Source: Patulibacter americanus DSM 16676 (lineage in GTDB: Bacteria; Actinomycetota; Thermoleophilia; Solirubrobacterales; Solirubrobacteraceae). Taken from it: a DNA stretch of 64,000 bases. The DNA is taken from the NCBI RefSeq assembly GCF_000420025.1, contig NZ_ATUD01000012.1, positions 1-64,000 on the forward strand, written 5' to 3'. Under the pieces are notes generated by a model. That model did not search any database, was not told the origin of the DNA, and saw nothing but the letters and a program-made list of their open reading frames with translations. Of the stretch, positions 23,907 through 32,559 are shown one piece after another (position 1 is the first letter of the stretch; each line of letters opens with the position of its first letter). A program made the position numbers and the translations under genes.

Positions 23907-24263
23907 ATGGCTGATCGAATCGCCGTCGTCGTCCCCGACCTGCTGTTCGGGTCGAAGGTCGTCGAGATCGTGCGCGCCGCGGGGCACGACCCCGCGCTCG
24001 TGTCCGACGTGGACGGGCTGGTGGAGCTGCTCGCGGCGGAGGACGTCGCCGCGATCGTGGCCGACCTGTCCGAGGACGGGGTCGAGCGGGCCGAGGCGAT
24101 CGCCGACGTGCGCCCGGCCGGCGTGCCCGTGCTCGCCTCCTTCCCCCACGTGGACCCCGAGGTCCGCGCCGTGGCGCTCGAGGTCGGGCTGGACCAGGTC
24201 GTTCCCCGCTCGCGCCTCTCCCGCGAGGGTGGCGCGCTCCTGCAGGCCCTGCTCGACGACTGA
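23907..24263 (+). CDS. Small receiver-like protein of unknown function
   Basis: 118 residues. The fold reads as a degenerate response-regulator receiver: RIAVVVPDLLFGSKVVEIV as strand 1 and helix 1, VAAIVADLSEDGVERAEAI where the phosphorylated Asp strand would be, VPVLASFPHVDPEVRAVA, and LDQVVPRSRL with Arg where the conserved Lys is expected. Both the N-terminal acidic pair and that Lys are missing, so it is probably a pseudo-receiver. It follows the previous hypothetical gene by 17 nt. Confidence 0.7.
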   Translation: MADRIAVVVPDLLFGSKVVEIVRAAGHDPALVSDVDGLVELLAAEDVAAIVADLSEDGVERAEAIADVRPAGVPVLASFPHVDPEVRAVALEVGLDQVVPRSRLSREGGALLQALLDD

Positions 24264-24322
24264 GCACGGTCGGGGCCGGGCCTCGCGGCCCGGGCGCTCC
24301 GGGCCGCGTGCGGCGCGCCGGC

Positions 24323-25411
24323 TCAGGCGCCGGGCGCCCGGGACCAGACGAGCTTCGTGACGTCGGGCGGCGTCTTCGTGATGCCGACCTGCGCCTCCCA
24401 CGTCGCCCAGCGGCGCATCGTTGCGCGGTCGAGCGTGCCCGTGCGACCCTGCTCGTCGCGGAACGCGGGCTGCACCGCCTGCAGCTGCTCCGCCGTGGTC
24501 CGCGGGTCGATCGTGCGGTCGCCCGAGCCGGAGCGCAGCGCGGCGATCGCGCTCCCGTCGTCCGTGGCCGGGGCCTCCGCGGCGACGGCGTAGCCCTGAC
24601 CCACGGCCTCGGCCACGCGCAGGACGGCGTCGCCCGAGCGCGTCAGCGTCTTCGACGTGGCCACGAGCAGCAGCTCGGGGTAGCTCGGGGCGCCGTAGGC
24701 GTCGAGACGGAAGACGTTGGTGCCGGGCCGGCGGGCCTGCAGGGCGACGCCCTCGGCGTTCCAGAAGCCGATCGCGGCGTCGACCTTGCCCGAGACGACG
24801 GATGCGACGGCCTCGAAACCGATCGTCACCCGCTTGACCTTCCTCGGGTCGCCGCCGTCGCCGCGGACGATCTGGTCCAGCGCGGCGTCGTCGCTGGGCA
24901 GGCCCGTCACGCCGACGGTGCGGCCCTCGAGCGCGCGCGGACGGGCGACGTCCTTCGCCGCGAGCACGGCGGCGAGCGGGCGCTGGACGATCGCGCCGAC
25001 GGCCACGATGTCGGCGCCCTTCTCGCGCGCGAGCGCCACGTCATGGATGTCCATGACGGCGAGGTCGGTCTTGCCCGTGGCCAGCAGCTTGGCCCCGTCG
25101 GCGCCGGATCCGGGAACGCGGATCTTCACGCCGACCTGACGCTCGGCGAACAGGCCCTCCTCCTGGGCGAGGTAGAGGCCCGTGTGGGCGGCGTTCGGCG
25201 CGAAGTCGAGGGTGAGGGAGAAGGCGCGCGTGGTCGCGGCCTTCCCGGCCGTGGTGGTCTCGGGGTCTCCGCCGTCGGAGCCCCCGCAGCCCGCCAGCAC
25301 CGCCGCGCCCGCCCCGAGCACGACGAGCCGTCGCACCACCCGCACCCCTCGTCGGCGGAGCGCCGAGTGGTGGTGGGTGGACGGGCTCCGGGGGTCCTGC
25401 GATCCAGACAT
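24323..25411 (-). CDS. NMT1/THI5-like ABC transporter substrate-binding lipoprotein
   Basis: 362 residues. A lipoprotein signal peptide (LVVLGAGAAVLAGCGG, Cys near residue 42) is followed by a periplasmic-binding-protein fold: LTLDFAPNAAHTGLYLAQEEGLF is the typical NMT1/SsuA-like opening, then ALEGRTVGVTGLPSDDAALD and VVSGKVDAAIGFWNAEGVAL. Family ligands are pyrimidine thiamin precursors, sulfonates or nitrate; the opening most resembles the pyrimidine type. No permease or ATPase gene is next to it, so it is an orphan here. The start could also be the internal GTG at VRVVRRLV. Confidence 0.85.
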   Translation of the reverse strand: MSGSQDPRSPSTHHHSALRRRGVRVVRRLVVLGAGAAVLAGCGGSDGGDPETTTAGKAATTRAFSLTLDFAPNAAHTGLYLAQEEGLFAERQVGVKIRVPGSGADGAKLLATGKTDLAVMDIHDVALAREKGADIVAVGAIVQRPLAAVLAAKDVARPRALEGRTVGVTGLPSDDAALDQIVRGDGGDPRKVKRVTIGFEAVASVVSGKVDAAIGFWNAEGVALQARRPGTNVFRLDAYGAPSYPELLLVATSKTLTRSGDAVLRVAEAVGQGYAVAAEAPATDDGSAIAALRSGSGDRTIDPRTTAEQLQAVQPAFRDEQGRTGTLDRATMRRWATWEAQVGITKTPPDVTKLVWSRAPGA

Positions 25412-25497
25412 GCCCCCAAGGGTGGCGGACGCGGAGGGTCCGACGCGGTCCGGCGACCGCCCGGGCCGCGCGGGGGCCGGGGCGTTACCGTGGGGGG

Positions 25498-25971
25498 ATG
25501 GAGCAGAGCGGCGAGTCGATCACCCCCGAGGGGCTGGAGGCCCTGAAGGCGGAGCTGGACGAGCTCGAGGGTCCCCGGCGGCGCGAGATCGCGGCGCGCA
25601 TCCAGCGTGCCCGCGAGCTCGGCGATCTCAAGGAGAACGCGGAGTACCACCAGGCCAAGGACGACCAGGCGCACCTCGAGACCCGCATCGCCGGCCTCGT
25701 CGAGCGCCGCCGCAGCGCCGTGGTGACCGAGATCTCGACGAATCAGAACGTCGTCGGCTTCGGCTCGACGGTCACGCTCGTCGACGTCGACACGGAGCGC
25801 ACGCAGACGTGGACGTTCGTGGGGCAGGCCGAGGCCGACACCACCGCGGGCAAGATCTCGATCGAGTCCCCCGTCGCGCAGGCGGTTCTGGGCCGCGCCG
25901 TCGGCGACATCGTCGACGTGACGACGCCCCGCGGCGTGCGGCACCTGCGCGTGGAGAAGCTCGGGTCCTGA
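25498..25971 (+). CDS. greA: Transcription elongation factor GreA
   Basis: 157 residues, the usual GreA length. GreA rescues backtracked RNA polymerase by stimulating transcript cleavage. The N-terminal coiled coil (about 1-75) ends with the conserved acidic tip region: ARELGDLKENAEYHQAKDDQ carries the D and E residues that act in the polymerase secondary channel. The C-terminal FKBP-like domain runs from about 80 to 157 and includes ISIESPVAQAVLGRAVGD. TACCGT lies 6 nt before the ATG. Confidence 0.97.
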   Translation: MEQSGESITPEGLEALKAELDELEGPRRREIAARIQRARELGDLKENAEYHQAKDDQAHLETRIAGLVERRRSAVVTEISTNQNVVGFGSTVTLVDVDTERTQTWTFVGQAEADTTAGKISIESPVAQAVLGRAVGDIVDVTTPRGVRHLRVEKLGS

Positions 25972-26002
25972 GGCCCGCGGCCGTCCGAGCGGCCGGGGAC
26001 CC

Positions 26003-26042
26003 GTCCGGGCACCGGCCGCGGACGCGGCCGGCCGGCCCGGAC
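26003..26042. terminator. Bidirectional terminator after greA
   Basis: A long imperfect hairpin: GTCCGGGC (26003-26010) pairs with GCCCGGAC (26035-26042), and CCGGCCGCG (26012-26020) with CGCGGCCGG (26023-26031), with small bulges between. It lies between convergent greA and the nuclease gene. Confidence 0.7.
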
Positions 26043-26111
26043 AGGGGTGTCGGCGGGGCGGACCGCCATCCCCGGCCCGCCGCCCCTCGAGGCTGGCGGG
26101 CCGGGCCGGCC

Positions 26112-29100
26112 TCAGCGGACGCGGAGGCTGACGCGCTCCGTGACGACCGTGTCGCCGAGCGAGACGCGAACCGTCAGCCGGTAGGTGCCGCGGCGCGCCC
26201 GCGAGCCGACCGGGATCCGCAGGTACAGGCGGCCGAGGCGGCCGGCCCGGACCGTGCCGAAGCCGGCGCTGCGACCCGAGCCGGCGCGCAGGCCGGCCGG
26301 CAGGCGGACGCTCGCGCGGGCACCGCGGATGGCCGACGTCGTCAGGTTGCGCAGGCCGACCCGCAGGGCGGCACGACCCCCGGCGCGGACGCGGTCGCCG
26401 CCGACGCTGATCCGGACGCGGCCGTCCTTGCCCTTCGGGCCCTGCGGACCGGCGGGACCGCGCGGACCGGCCGGGCCCTGCGGACCGGCGGGACCTTGCG
26501 GACCGGCGGGGCCCGCGGGCATCGTCGTGCTGCGGCCCGAGAGCGGGACCGCCAGGTCGCCGCCGTCGGAGGAGATCGCCAGCGTCGCCGTGGACGTCGT
26601 GGCCGCGCGGCCCGGCGCGAACCGCACCCGCACGGCGCAGGTGGCGCCCGGAGCGACCGTGTCATCGCCCGAGCAGGCGTCCGAGACGACCTGGAAGTCG
26701 TCCGCGGAGAGGCCGTCCGTGTCCGTCACCCGCACGCGGTCGACGCGCAGCGGCGCGTCGCCCGTGTTCGTGACCGTCACGGTCTGCGAGGGGCCGAAGG
26801 TGCCGACGGCCTGGTCGGGGAACGCCGGCGTCGTGGCCTCGGCCTTCGCGACGACGGCCTTGTCGCGCAGCGTCACGACCGGCGGGTCGTGGTCCGAGAC
26901 GTGGAGCCCGAGCTCGGAGCGCTCGGCGTAGTCGTTGGAGACGTGGGCGTAGCGCACGTCCGTGACCTTGGGCAGCAGGTCGCTCGTGACCAGCGCGTGG
27001 TCCAGCGTCTGCAGGCGGCCCTGGAAAGCGAAGCTGTAGCGCTCCTGCTCCGGCGCGCGGTCCCACAGGTTCGTGAGCGTGCCGCCCTGCTGCATGGCGA
27101 CCAGCGGGGACTCGTCCTCGAACGCGTTGAGGTCACCGACGACCATGACGGACTCGCCCGCGGCCTTCAGGCGCTCGGCCTCGGCGCGCACGATGGTCGC
27201 CTGCTGCACGCGGCAGGTGTCGGCCGACCCCTTCGACGCGAAGTGGTTCGACACGACCGTGAGGTCCGTGCCGCCGGGCAGCGTCACGTCGATCGCGAGC
27301 GGCGGGCGGTCCGAGACGTGCGCGGCGCTGTCGCCGCACTTCGTGCCGGACTGCGCCGGGACGTCGCGGCCGAGCTGGCGCGGCGCGCCGTCGACGGTGA
27401 CGCCGTCCTTGACGAGGAAGCCGACGTCGATGCCGCGGCTGTCGAAGCCCTCGAGCGCGTAGGCCCGGTAGCCGCCGATGCGGTCGGCCAGGTCCTGCAG
27501 GACCTGCTGGCTCGTCTTGGCCGGCACGCCGGCCTTGCCCTGGCTGTCGCCGACCTCCTGGACCGCGACGACGTCGGGCGCCTTCAGGCGGTCGCCGATC
27601 GCGGCGGCGAGGCCGGTGAGCTTCTCCTCGTACTGGGCCTGCGTGACGATGCCGAGGTCGAGGTCGGCGCCCGGCGGGAAGAGGTTCTCGACGTTGAAGC
27701 CGGAGATCCGCGCGTGACCGGCGGGCTTCGCCGGCAGGTCGTAGACCTCGGGGACCTCGGGGTCGCGGGTGACCTTCGGCAGGCCGCCGGGCTGGACGAC
27801 CATCGCGTAGTTGTAGAAGGAGAAGGCGAGGGGGCCCGTCGCGTTCTCGGTCTTCGAGAACAGGTCGCCGCGCACGAGCGTCGTGCTGTCGGGGCGGTCG
27901 TAGGGGTTCTTCGGGTCGCCCGCGCCGGCGTCGTCGATCAGGGCGATGTTCGAGACGGCGGGGTTCTGGCGGAAGATGCGCCCCTTCGTCAGGCCGGGGG
28001 TGACGAACAGCTCGCCGAACTTCGTGGTGCCGCCGCTGTTGGCGATGCCGACGGGCAGCGTGACCCGCATGTTCTCGAGCGTCTCGTAGTACGGGCGCGT
28101 GCCGTTCTCGACCGGGTCGACGTTCGTCTGCGCGTTGGCCTTGGCCGTGTCGATCACCACCGGGGCGGGCAGCGGGCTGTCGCCGAGGACGGTGGGCTCG
28201 GTGTCCTGCGTCTCTTGGATCATCGTCAGGCCGAACTTCTCGATGACCTTGCCCGACAGGCGCACGCGCTTGCCGACCAGGTCGGACCGCTTGCCGCCGG
28301 GGCCGTCGACGTAGCCGACGAAGACGCCCTCGGAAGTGTTCGGATCGGCGTCCTCCTGGCCCGGCGTCGTCTGCACGAAGACGCCGGCGTCCTCCGGGAA
28401 CGTGCGCGTGAAGTTCGCGCCGTCCTCGTCGTCGACGCCGGTGACGACACCCTCGATCGTGACGGTCTGGTTCACGCGCGGGCTGGTGGCGCCGGCGCCC
28501 TGGATCACGTGGATGGGCGTGACGCCGCCCGTTCCGGGGTCCGGCGTCCCGCCGCCGGTGCCGCCGCCGCCCTGCGGGTTCGCGGCGGCGTTCTCGAAGT
28601 CCGCAGCGTTGTCGTCGGTGTCCTGTGCCTCGGTGGCGCCCTTGCGGTGCGCCGTCACGCCGCTCGGGGTCGAGATGGCGGCGAGGTCGATGCCGGTGCC
28701 CTCCTTGCAGTTCGCGCTCGTGGCGCTCCCGAAGCCGTCGACCACGGTGCCGTCGGCCTGCACCAGGCGGGCGCCGGACTGGCCGTTGTTGGCGAACCCG
28801 GACGCGTACGTCGCGTCGGGGGCCGGGGTGCCGCTGTAGCCCCCGGTTGCGGTGTTGGCCACGAGGTAGCGGGCGCCGGCGGGAAGCGTCACGCCGGTGG
28901 GGATCGTGACCCGATCGCTCGCGGCGCCGGAGCCCGAGGCGCAGCCCTGGAGCTTCCAGCCGCCGATCGTGACGGGCGACGAGGACGCGTTGAAGAGCTC
29001 GACGAACTCGTCGTTCGCGCCGCCGGGGCCGCCGAAGCGGGCCTCGCTGATCACGACGCCGGAGGCCGACGCCGAGGCGGCCGACGGGAGCGCGGCCGCG

Positions 29101-29189
29101 AAGCCGAGGGAGGCCGCGGCGAGCGCGACGGCGCCGAGGCGGGTAGGCAGGGACCTGCGGCCCCGTGGGGGACCGGTGAGACGTGACAC
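26112..29189 (-). CDS. Secreted ExeM/NucH-type nuclease with lamin-tail and collagen-like parts
   Basis: 1025 residues. Order: signal peptide (to about 35); lamin-tail domain (about 43-175, VVISEARFGGPGGANDEFVE); ExeM/NucH middle region; endonuclease/exonuclease/phosphatase domain (about 495-770) with FNVENLFPPG, DVVAVQEVGD, SNHFASKG, VVGDLNAFEDE and VSDHDPP as catalytic motifs; a HYDIN/SPD-2-like beta-sandwich (FPDQAVGTFGPSQTVTVTN); a collagen-like Gly-Pro-X stretch (about 890-920); and a C-terminal Ig-like domain. Likely digests extracellular DNA for nutrients or biofilm turnover. The GTG start at 29189 with AAGGA is preferred over an ATG 126 nt upstream, which would put 42 extra residues before the signal peptide. 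Confidence 0.88.
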   Translation of the reverse strand: MSRLTGPPRGRRSLPTRLGAVALAAASLGFAAALPSAASASASGVVISEARFGGPGGANDEFVELFNASSSPVTIGGWKLQGCASGSGAASDRVTIPTGVTLPAGARYLVANTATGGYSGTPAPDATYASGFANNGQSGARLVQADGTVVDGFGSATSANCKEGTGIDLAAISTPSGVTAHRKGATEAQDTDDNAADFENAAANPQGGGGTGGGTPDPGTGGVTPIHVIQGAGATSPRVNQTVTIEGVVTGVDDEDGANFTRTFPEDAGVFVQTTPGQEDADPNTSEGVFVGYVDGPGGKRSDLVGKRVRLSGKVIEKFGLTMIQETQDTEPTVLGDSPLPAPVVIDTAKANAQTNVDPVENGTRPYYETLENMRVTLPVGIANSGGTTKFGELFVTPGLTKGRIFRQNPAVSNIALIDDAGAGDPKNPYDRPDSTTLVRGDLFSKTENATGPLAFSFYNYAMVVQPGGLPKVTRDPEVPEVYDLPAKPAGHARISGFNVENLFPPGADLDLGIVTQAQYEEKLTGLAAAIGDRLKAPDVVAVQEVGDSQGKAGVPAKTSQQVLQDLADRIGGYRAYALEGFDSRGIDVGFLVKDGVTVDGAPRQLGRDVPAQSGTKCGDSAAHVSDRPPLAIDVTLPGGTDLTVVSNHFASKGSADTCRVQQATIVRAEAERLKAAGESVMVVGDLNAFEDESPLVAMQQGGTLTNLWDRAPEQERYSFAFQGRLQTLDHALVTSDLLPKVTDVRYAHVSNDYAERSELGLHVSDHDPPVVTLRDKAVVAKAEATTPAFPDQAVGTFGPSQTVTVTNTGDAPLRVDRVRVTDTDGLSADDFQVVSDACSGDDTVAPGATCAVRVRFAPGRAATTSTATLAISSDGGDLAVPLSGRSTTMPAGPAGPQGPAGPQGPAGPRGPAGPQGPKGKDGRVRISVGGDRVRAGGRAALRVGLRNLTTSAIRGARASVRLPAGLRAGSGRSAGFGTVRAGRLGRLYLRIPVGSRARRGTYRLTVRVSLGDTVVTERVSLRVR

Positions 29190-29387
29190 GGGGGAGTCCT
29201 TCGCGTGGGGGCGGGGGCGCTGCGGCTCGCGAGCGCAGCTCCGACCGAGCGTAGGAACGCCCCGGCGGCCTGCGGTCACCGCCGCGTGAACGCCGCGTGT
29301 CCCGTATGTGACCATCGCCCGAGACGACGTTTGCGGCTCGTCGGACCGGGGACGCCGTCGCCCCTGTCGGTCCGCGCCGGACCCGCC

Positions 29388-30149
29388 TCAGGCGCCGAAG
29401 AGGTCCTCGGCCGCCGCGCGCACGAGCGTGGCGGCACCCGGGCCGTCGTCCGCGGTCACGAGGGCGCCGAGGCCGCCGACGAGGACGGCGGGCTGTCCCG
29501 ACGCCTTGCGGCGCACGAGGTCGGCCGCCGAGGCCACGTGGTCGGCGACGGCGATGACCGTCGCCTGCAGCTCGCGGCCGTGGCGGTCGCCCGTGCCGCG
29601 CTCGTCCGCCACGGCGCGCAGGCCGGCGCAGCCGATCGCGACCTCGGCCTGGCCGTGGCGCCACGCGCGGCCGAAGGAGTCCGCAATCACGACGGCGGGC
29701 CGGCCCGGCAGCGCGGCCCGCAGCCGGCGGGCGGACCCGTCGGGGTCCACGGGCAGCGTCACCGCCCAGCCCTCGGCCACGTTCGACCGGTCGACGCCCG
29801 CGTTGGCGCAGACGAACCCGTGGGGGGTGCGGCAGATGAGCACGCCCCGGCGCGCCCGGATGATCTCCCGCGTGCCGTCCAGGACCACCTGCACGAGGCG
29901 GGGGTCCTTGTCGAGCTCGACGGCCAGCGTGGCGGCGCGTTCCGAGACCTCTACGCGCGCCAGCTCGACCAGGGCGCCCTCGGCCTTCGAGACGACCTTG
30001 TGCGAGACGACGACGCAGGCGTCCGCCGGGAACGGCGCGCCATCGTGCGCGGCCAGCACGAGCGCCGCGAGGTCGTCGCCCGCCCGGACCTCCGGCAGCG
30101 GCGCGAGCGCGCGGACGCTCAGGGCGGGGGACGGCGCGGGAGAGCTCAG
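29388..30149 (-). CDS. cofE: Coenzyme F420:L-glutamate ligase, CofE/FbiB N-terminal type
   Basis: About 250 residues. It adds glutamates to F420-0 using GTP. Marks are VVVSHKVVSKAEGALVEL, RTPHGFVCANAGVDRSNV and ADSFGRAWRHGQAEVAIGCAG. The C-terminal nitroreductase-like domain of mycobacterial FbiB is absent. The start is odd: the family N-terminus (VRALAPLPEVRAGDDLAALV) is encoded in frame, but no ATG, GTG or TTG precedes it. Only CTG codons at 30149 and 30122 are available; the first canonical codon, GTG at 30059, would remove that segment. The start given is the outermost CTG and is uncertain. Last gene of the npdG-cofD-cofC-cofE cluster. Confidence 0.85.
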   Translation of the reverse strand: MSSPAPSPALSVRALAPLPEVRAGDDLAALVLAAHDGAPFPADACVVVSHKVVSKAEGALVELARVEVSERAATLAVELDKDPRLVQVVLDGTREIIRARRGVLICRTPHGFVCANAGVDRSNVAEGWAVTLPVDPDGSARRLRAALPGRPAVVIADSFGRAWRHGQAEVAIGCAGLRAVADERGTGDRHGRELQATVIAVADHVASAADLVRRKASGQPAVLVGGLGALVTADDGPGAATLVRAAAEDLFGA

Positions 30150-30178
30150 GGCGGTGCGGTCGCTCGAGGGCCGAGCCG

Positions 30179-30829
30179 CTAGAGGATGCGCGGCAGCAGG
30201 CCGCGGGTGTGCGACGCTCCGCCGCGGACGTCGCCGAGGCGGGTCTGCAGCGCGGCGAGGTCGTCACCCGTGTCGACGTCGAGCACGATCGTCGCGGGCT
30301 CGGCCTCGTAGACCGCGGCGCCGGCGGCCTCGGCCGCGGCGGCGTGGCGGGCGCGGCTGCCGTCACCGAACGACGTCTCCATGACGTCCGGCGGGGTGAG
30401 GATCAGGGCGTTCGTGCCGGCGCCGTGGCGGTCCGGGACGATGATGACCTCGCGGCCCTCGGGTGCGGTCGTCAGCAGGCCGTCGATCTCCGCGGGGTCG
30501 ATCGTCGGGACGTCCGCGGGCAGCAGGATGACGCGCTCCGCGCCGCGGGACTGCGCCACGGAGATGCCCAGCGCGGCCGCTGCGGAGTGCCCGAGGTCGC
30601 GGGGGTCCATCAGCGCCTCGGCGTTGTAGTTGATCGCGATCTGCTCCGCGATCGGCTCGCCCGTGACGACGATGACGGCGTCGACGAGTTCCGAGCGACG
30701 TAGCGCGATCAGGACGTCCGTGACCATCGCCTGCATCAGCGCGACGCGCGAACGGGCCGGGAGGGCGTCGGCCAGGCGCGTCTTGCCCTGACCGAACCGC
30801 TTCACGGGCACGATGGCGAACGTCTTCAT
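30179..30829 (-). CDS. cofC: 2-phospho-L-lactate (or PEP) guanylyltransferase CofC/FbiD
   Basis: 216 residues. It transfers GMP onto 2-phospholactate or, in many actinobacteria, phosphoenolpyruvate, to make the activated donor for CofD. MobA-like nucleotidyltransferase fold: AIVPVKRFGQGKTRLADAL at the N-terminus for GTP binding, VILLPADVPTIDPAEI with the metal-binding Asp, and IIVPDRHGAGTNALIL. ATGA overlap with the upstream cofD gene. Which C3 acid is used cannot be told from sequence. Confidence 0.92.
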   Translation of the reverse strand: MKTFAIVPVKRFGQGKTRLADALPARSRVALMQAMVTDVLIALRRSELVDAVIVVTGEPIAEQIAINYNAEALMDPRDLGHSAAAALGISVAQSRGAERVILLPADVPTIDPAEIDGLLTTAPEGREVIIVPDRHGAGTNALILTPPDVMETSFGDGSRARHAAAAEAAGAAVYEAEPATIVLDVDTGDDLAALQTRLGDVRGGASHTRGLLPRIL

Positions 30830-31818
30830 GCGGTACCCCGTGCCCGTTCCACGGCGCGCGACCCGTCGCCGAGCTCCTCGCAGAGCGCGAGCGTCTCCCG
30901 CGCGACCCGCGCGCGGGCCTCCGGATCGGCCAGCAGGACGTCCGTCGTGCGGACGGCGACGCCCGGGACCTCGGCCTGCTCGTCCGTCAGCAGCCCGTCG
31001 AGCAGGCCGTCGTAGACCCGACCGACGCCGACGGCGTCGAGCCCCACGCCGGCCCAGGCGAGGAAGTCGCGGGTGGGGCCCTTGAGGACCTGCCCGTCGA
31101 CGAGCGGGGCCACGGCCACGACGGGCGCCTCGGCGTCGCGGAGGGCCCGGCGGATGCCGGGGACGGCGAGGATGGGTCCGATGGAGATCACGGGGTTGGA
31201 GGGACCGATGACGATGGCGCGCGCGGTGCGCAGCGCCTGCAGCGCCTCGGGGGTCGGGCTGGCGGCGTCGGCGCCGTCGAAGGCGACGTCCTGCACGGGA
31301 CCGGGGTCCGCGACCAGCGCGGCGCGCCGGATCATGAACTCCTGGAACGGCCACCAGCGGTCGTCGGCGCGCACGCGCGTGCGGACGGGGTCGTCCGACG
31401 GCGGCAGCACGCGGGCCGTGACGCCGTAGGCCGCTGCGGCCTCGGCGAGCGTCTCCGTCAGGCGGGCGCCCTCGGCGAGCCGGCGGGCCCGGCGGACGCA
31501 GAGCGCCAGGTCGCGGTCACCGAGGTTGAACCACACGTCGTCGCCGAGCTCCCGCAGGGCGTCCATCACGAGGAACGTGTCGTCCTTCAGGCCCCAGCCG
31601 CGCTCGTCGATGCGGTCCGCGAGCCAGAAGGTCACGAGGTCGGGGTCGGGGGAGACGTGGCCGCCGTGGATCTCGACGTCGTCGCCGGTGTTGGCCAGCA
31701 CGACGAGGTCGTCGCCCACGACGTCCTGCATCCCGCGCGCGAGCTTGGCCCCGCCCGTGCCGCCCGCCAGGACGACGACGGGGCGCTCGGGCAGCCCCAA
31801 GGGGCGCTCGTCGGTCAT
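30826..31818 (-). CDS. cofD: 2-phospho-L-lactate transferase CofD/FbiA
   Basis: 330 residues, the usual length. It joins the phospholactyl (or enolpyruvyl) moiety to the deazaflavin FO, forming F420-0 or dehydro-F420-0. Seen: VVVLAGGTGGAKLARGM at the N-terminus, VLANTGDDVEIHGGHVSPDP with the conserved N-T-x-D-D, WFNLGDRDLALCVRRA, and IGPSNPVISIGPILAVPGIR. It overlaps both neighbours by 4 bp, so it is the middle of a tightly coupled operon. Confidence 0.95.
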   Translation of the reverse strand: MTDERPLGLPERPVVVLAGGTGGAKLARGMQDVVGDDLVVLANTGDDVEIHGGHVSPDPDLVTFWLADRIDERGWGLKDDTFLVMDALRELGDDVWFNLGDRDLALCVRRARRLAEGARLTETLAEAAAAYGVTARVLPPSDDPVRTRVRADDRWWPFQEFMIRRAALVADPGPVQDVAFDGADAASPTPEALQALRTARAIVIGPSNPVISIGPILAVPGIRRALRDAEAPVVAVAPLVDGQVLKGPTRDFLAWAGVGLDAVGVGRVYDGLLDGLLTDEQAEVPGVAVRTTDVLLADPEARARVARETLALCEELGDGSRAVERARGTA

Positions 31819-32486
31819 GCGAGGCCCGTGATGCGGACGCCGGCGTGCGTCTTGTGGCGGATGTTGATGCCGATGAGCAGGGGGGTCAGGCCCTCGACGA
31901 TCCGGCTCTGCTCGAGGCGCCCGGCGTCGACGACGCGCAGGCCCTCGATGCGGCCGAGGAGCTCGGCCACGGGCTCCTTGTCGGCCTTGCGGTCGCCGCA
32001 GATCAGGGTGTCCTGGTCCAGGTCGTGGTCGAGGTCCTCGAGCAGCGACGCCGAGAGCGTGTGCAGGCCGGAGACGACGCGCACGCCCTTCGGCACCAGC
32101 GACTGCGCGGCCTGGGCGGCGGAGCCCTGCCAGACCCCGATGAGCTGGGTCGGCTTGCCGCCGACCGCGGGGCCGAGAGGGACGGTGGCGTCGAGCAGGA
32201 TCTGGTCCTCGCGCAGCGCCTCGCCGAGCCCCTTCAGCGTGGACGCCTGCGACGCGTACGGCACGGAGAGCACCACGATGCGGTCCGCGCGGGACGCGGC
32301 CTCGGCGTTCTCCGCACCCGAGAAGTCGCCCCCGGGGACGCGTGCCGAAGCACGGACCGCGGCCTCCACGGCACGCGCGCCGTCGCGGGAGCCGAGGACG
32401 ACGGGGACGCCGGCCCGGCCGAGCCTGAGCGCGAGGCCGAAGCCGAGCTGACCCGTACCGCCGAGTATCGCCACCGGAGAAGACAC
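31815..32486 (-). CDS. npdG: NADPH-dependent F420 reductase
   Basis: 223 residues. It transfers hydride between NADPH and F420. The Rossmann motif VAILGGTGQLGFGLALRL is at the extreme N-terminus, then VVLGSRDGARAVEA; other features are DRIVVLSVPYASQ, LLDATVPLGP and GLHTLSASLLEDLD. The GTG start places the nucleotide motif at residue 4 and lies 8 nt after TATACT. First gene of the F420 operon, so cofactor synthesis and its reduction are co-regulated. Confidence 0.92.
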   Translation of the reverse strand: MSSPVAILGGTGQLGFGLALRLGRAGVPVVLGSRDGARAVEAAVRASARVPGGDFSGAENAEAASRADRIVVLSVPYASQASTLKGLGEALREDQILLDATVPLGPAVGGKPTQLIGVWQGSAAQAAQSLVPKGVRVVSGLHTLSASLLEDLDHDLDQDTLICGDRKADKEPVAELLGRIEGLRVVDAGRLEQSRIVEGLTPLLIGINIRHKTHAGVRITGLA

Positions 32487-32559
32487 GACGGGGGAGTATA
32501 GGCACCCCGAGGGGGGCGACTGGACGCGTACGGGGGCCACCTGCGACCGTGGGGCCGGC

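Noticed and set aside
29190-29315. Upstream ATG extending the nuclease by 42 residues
   Set aside because: It would place a non-hydrophobic stretch before the signal peptide; the GTG at 29189 has an AAGGA site and starts right before the signal.
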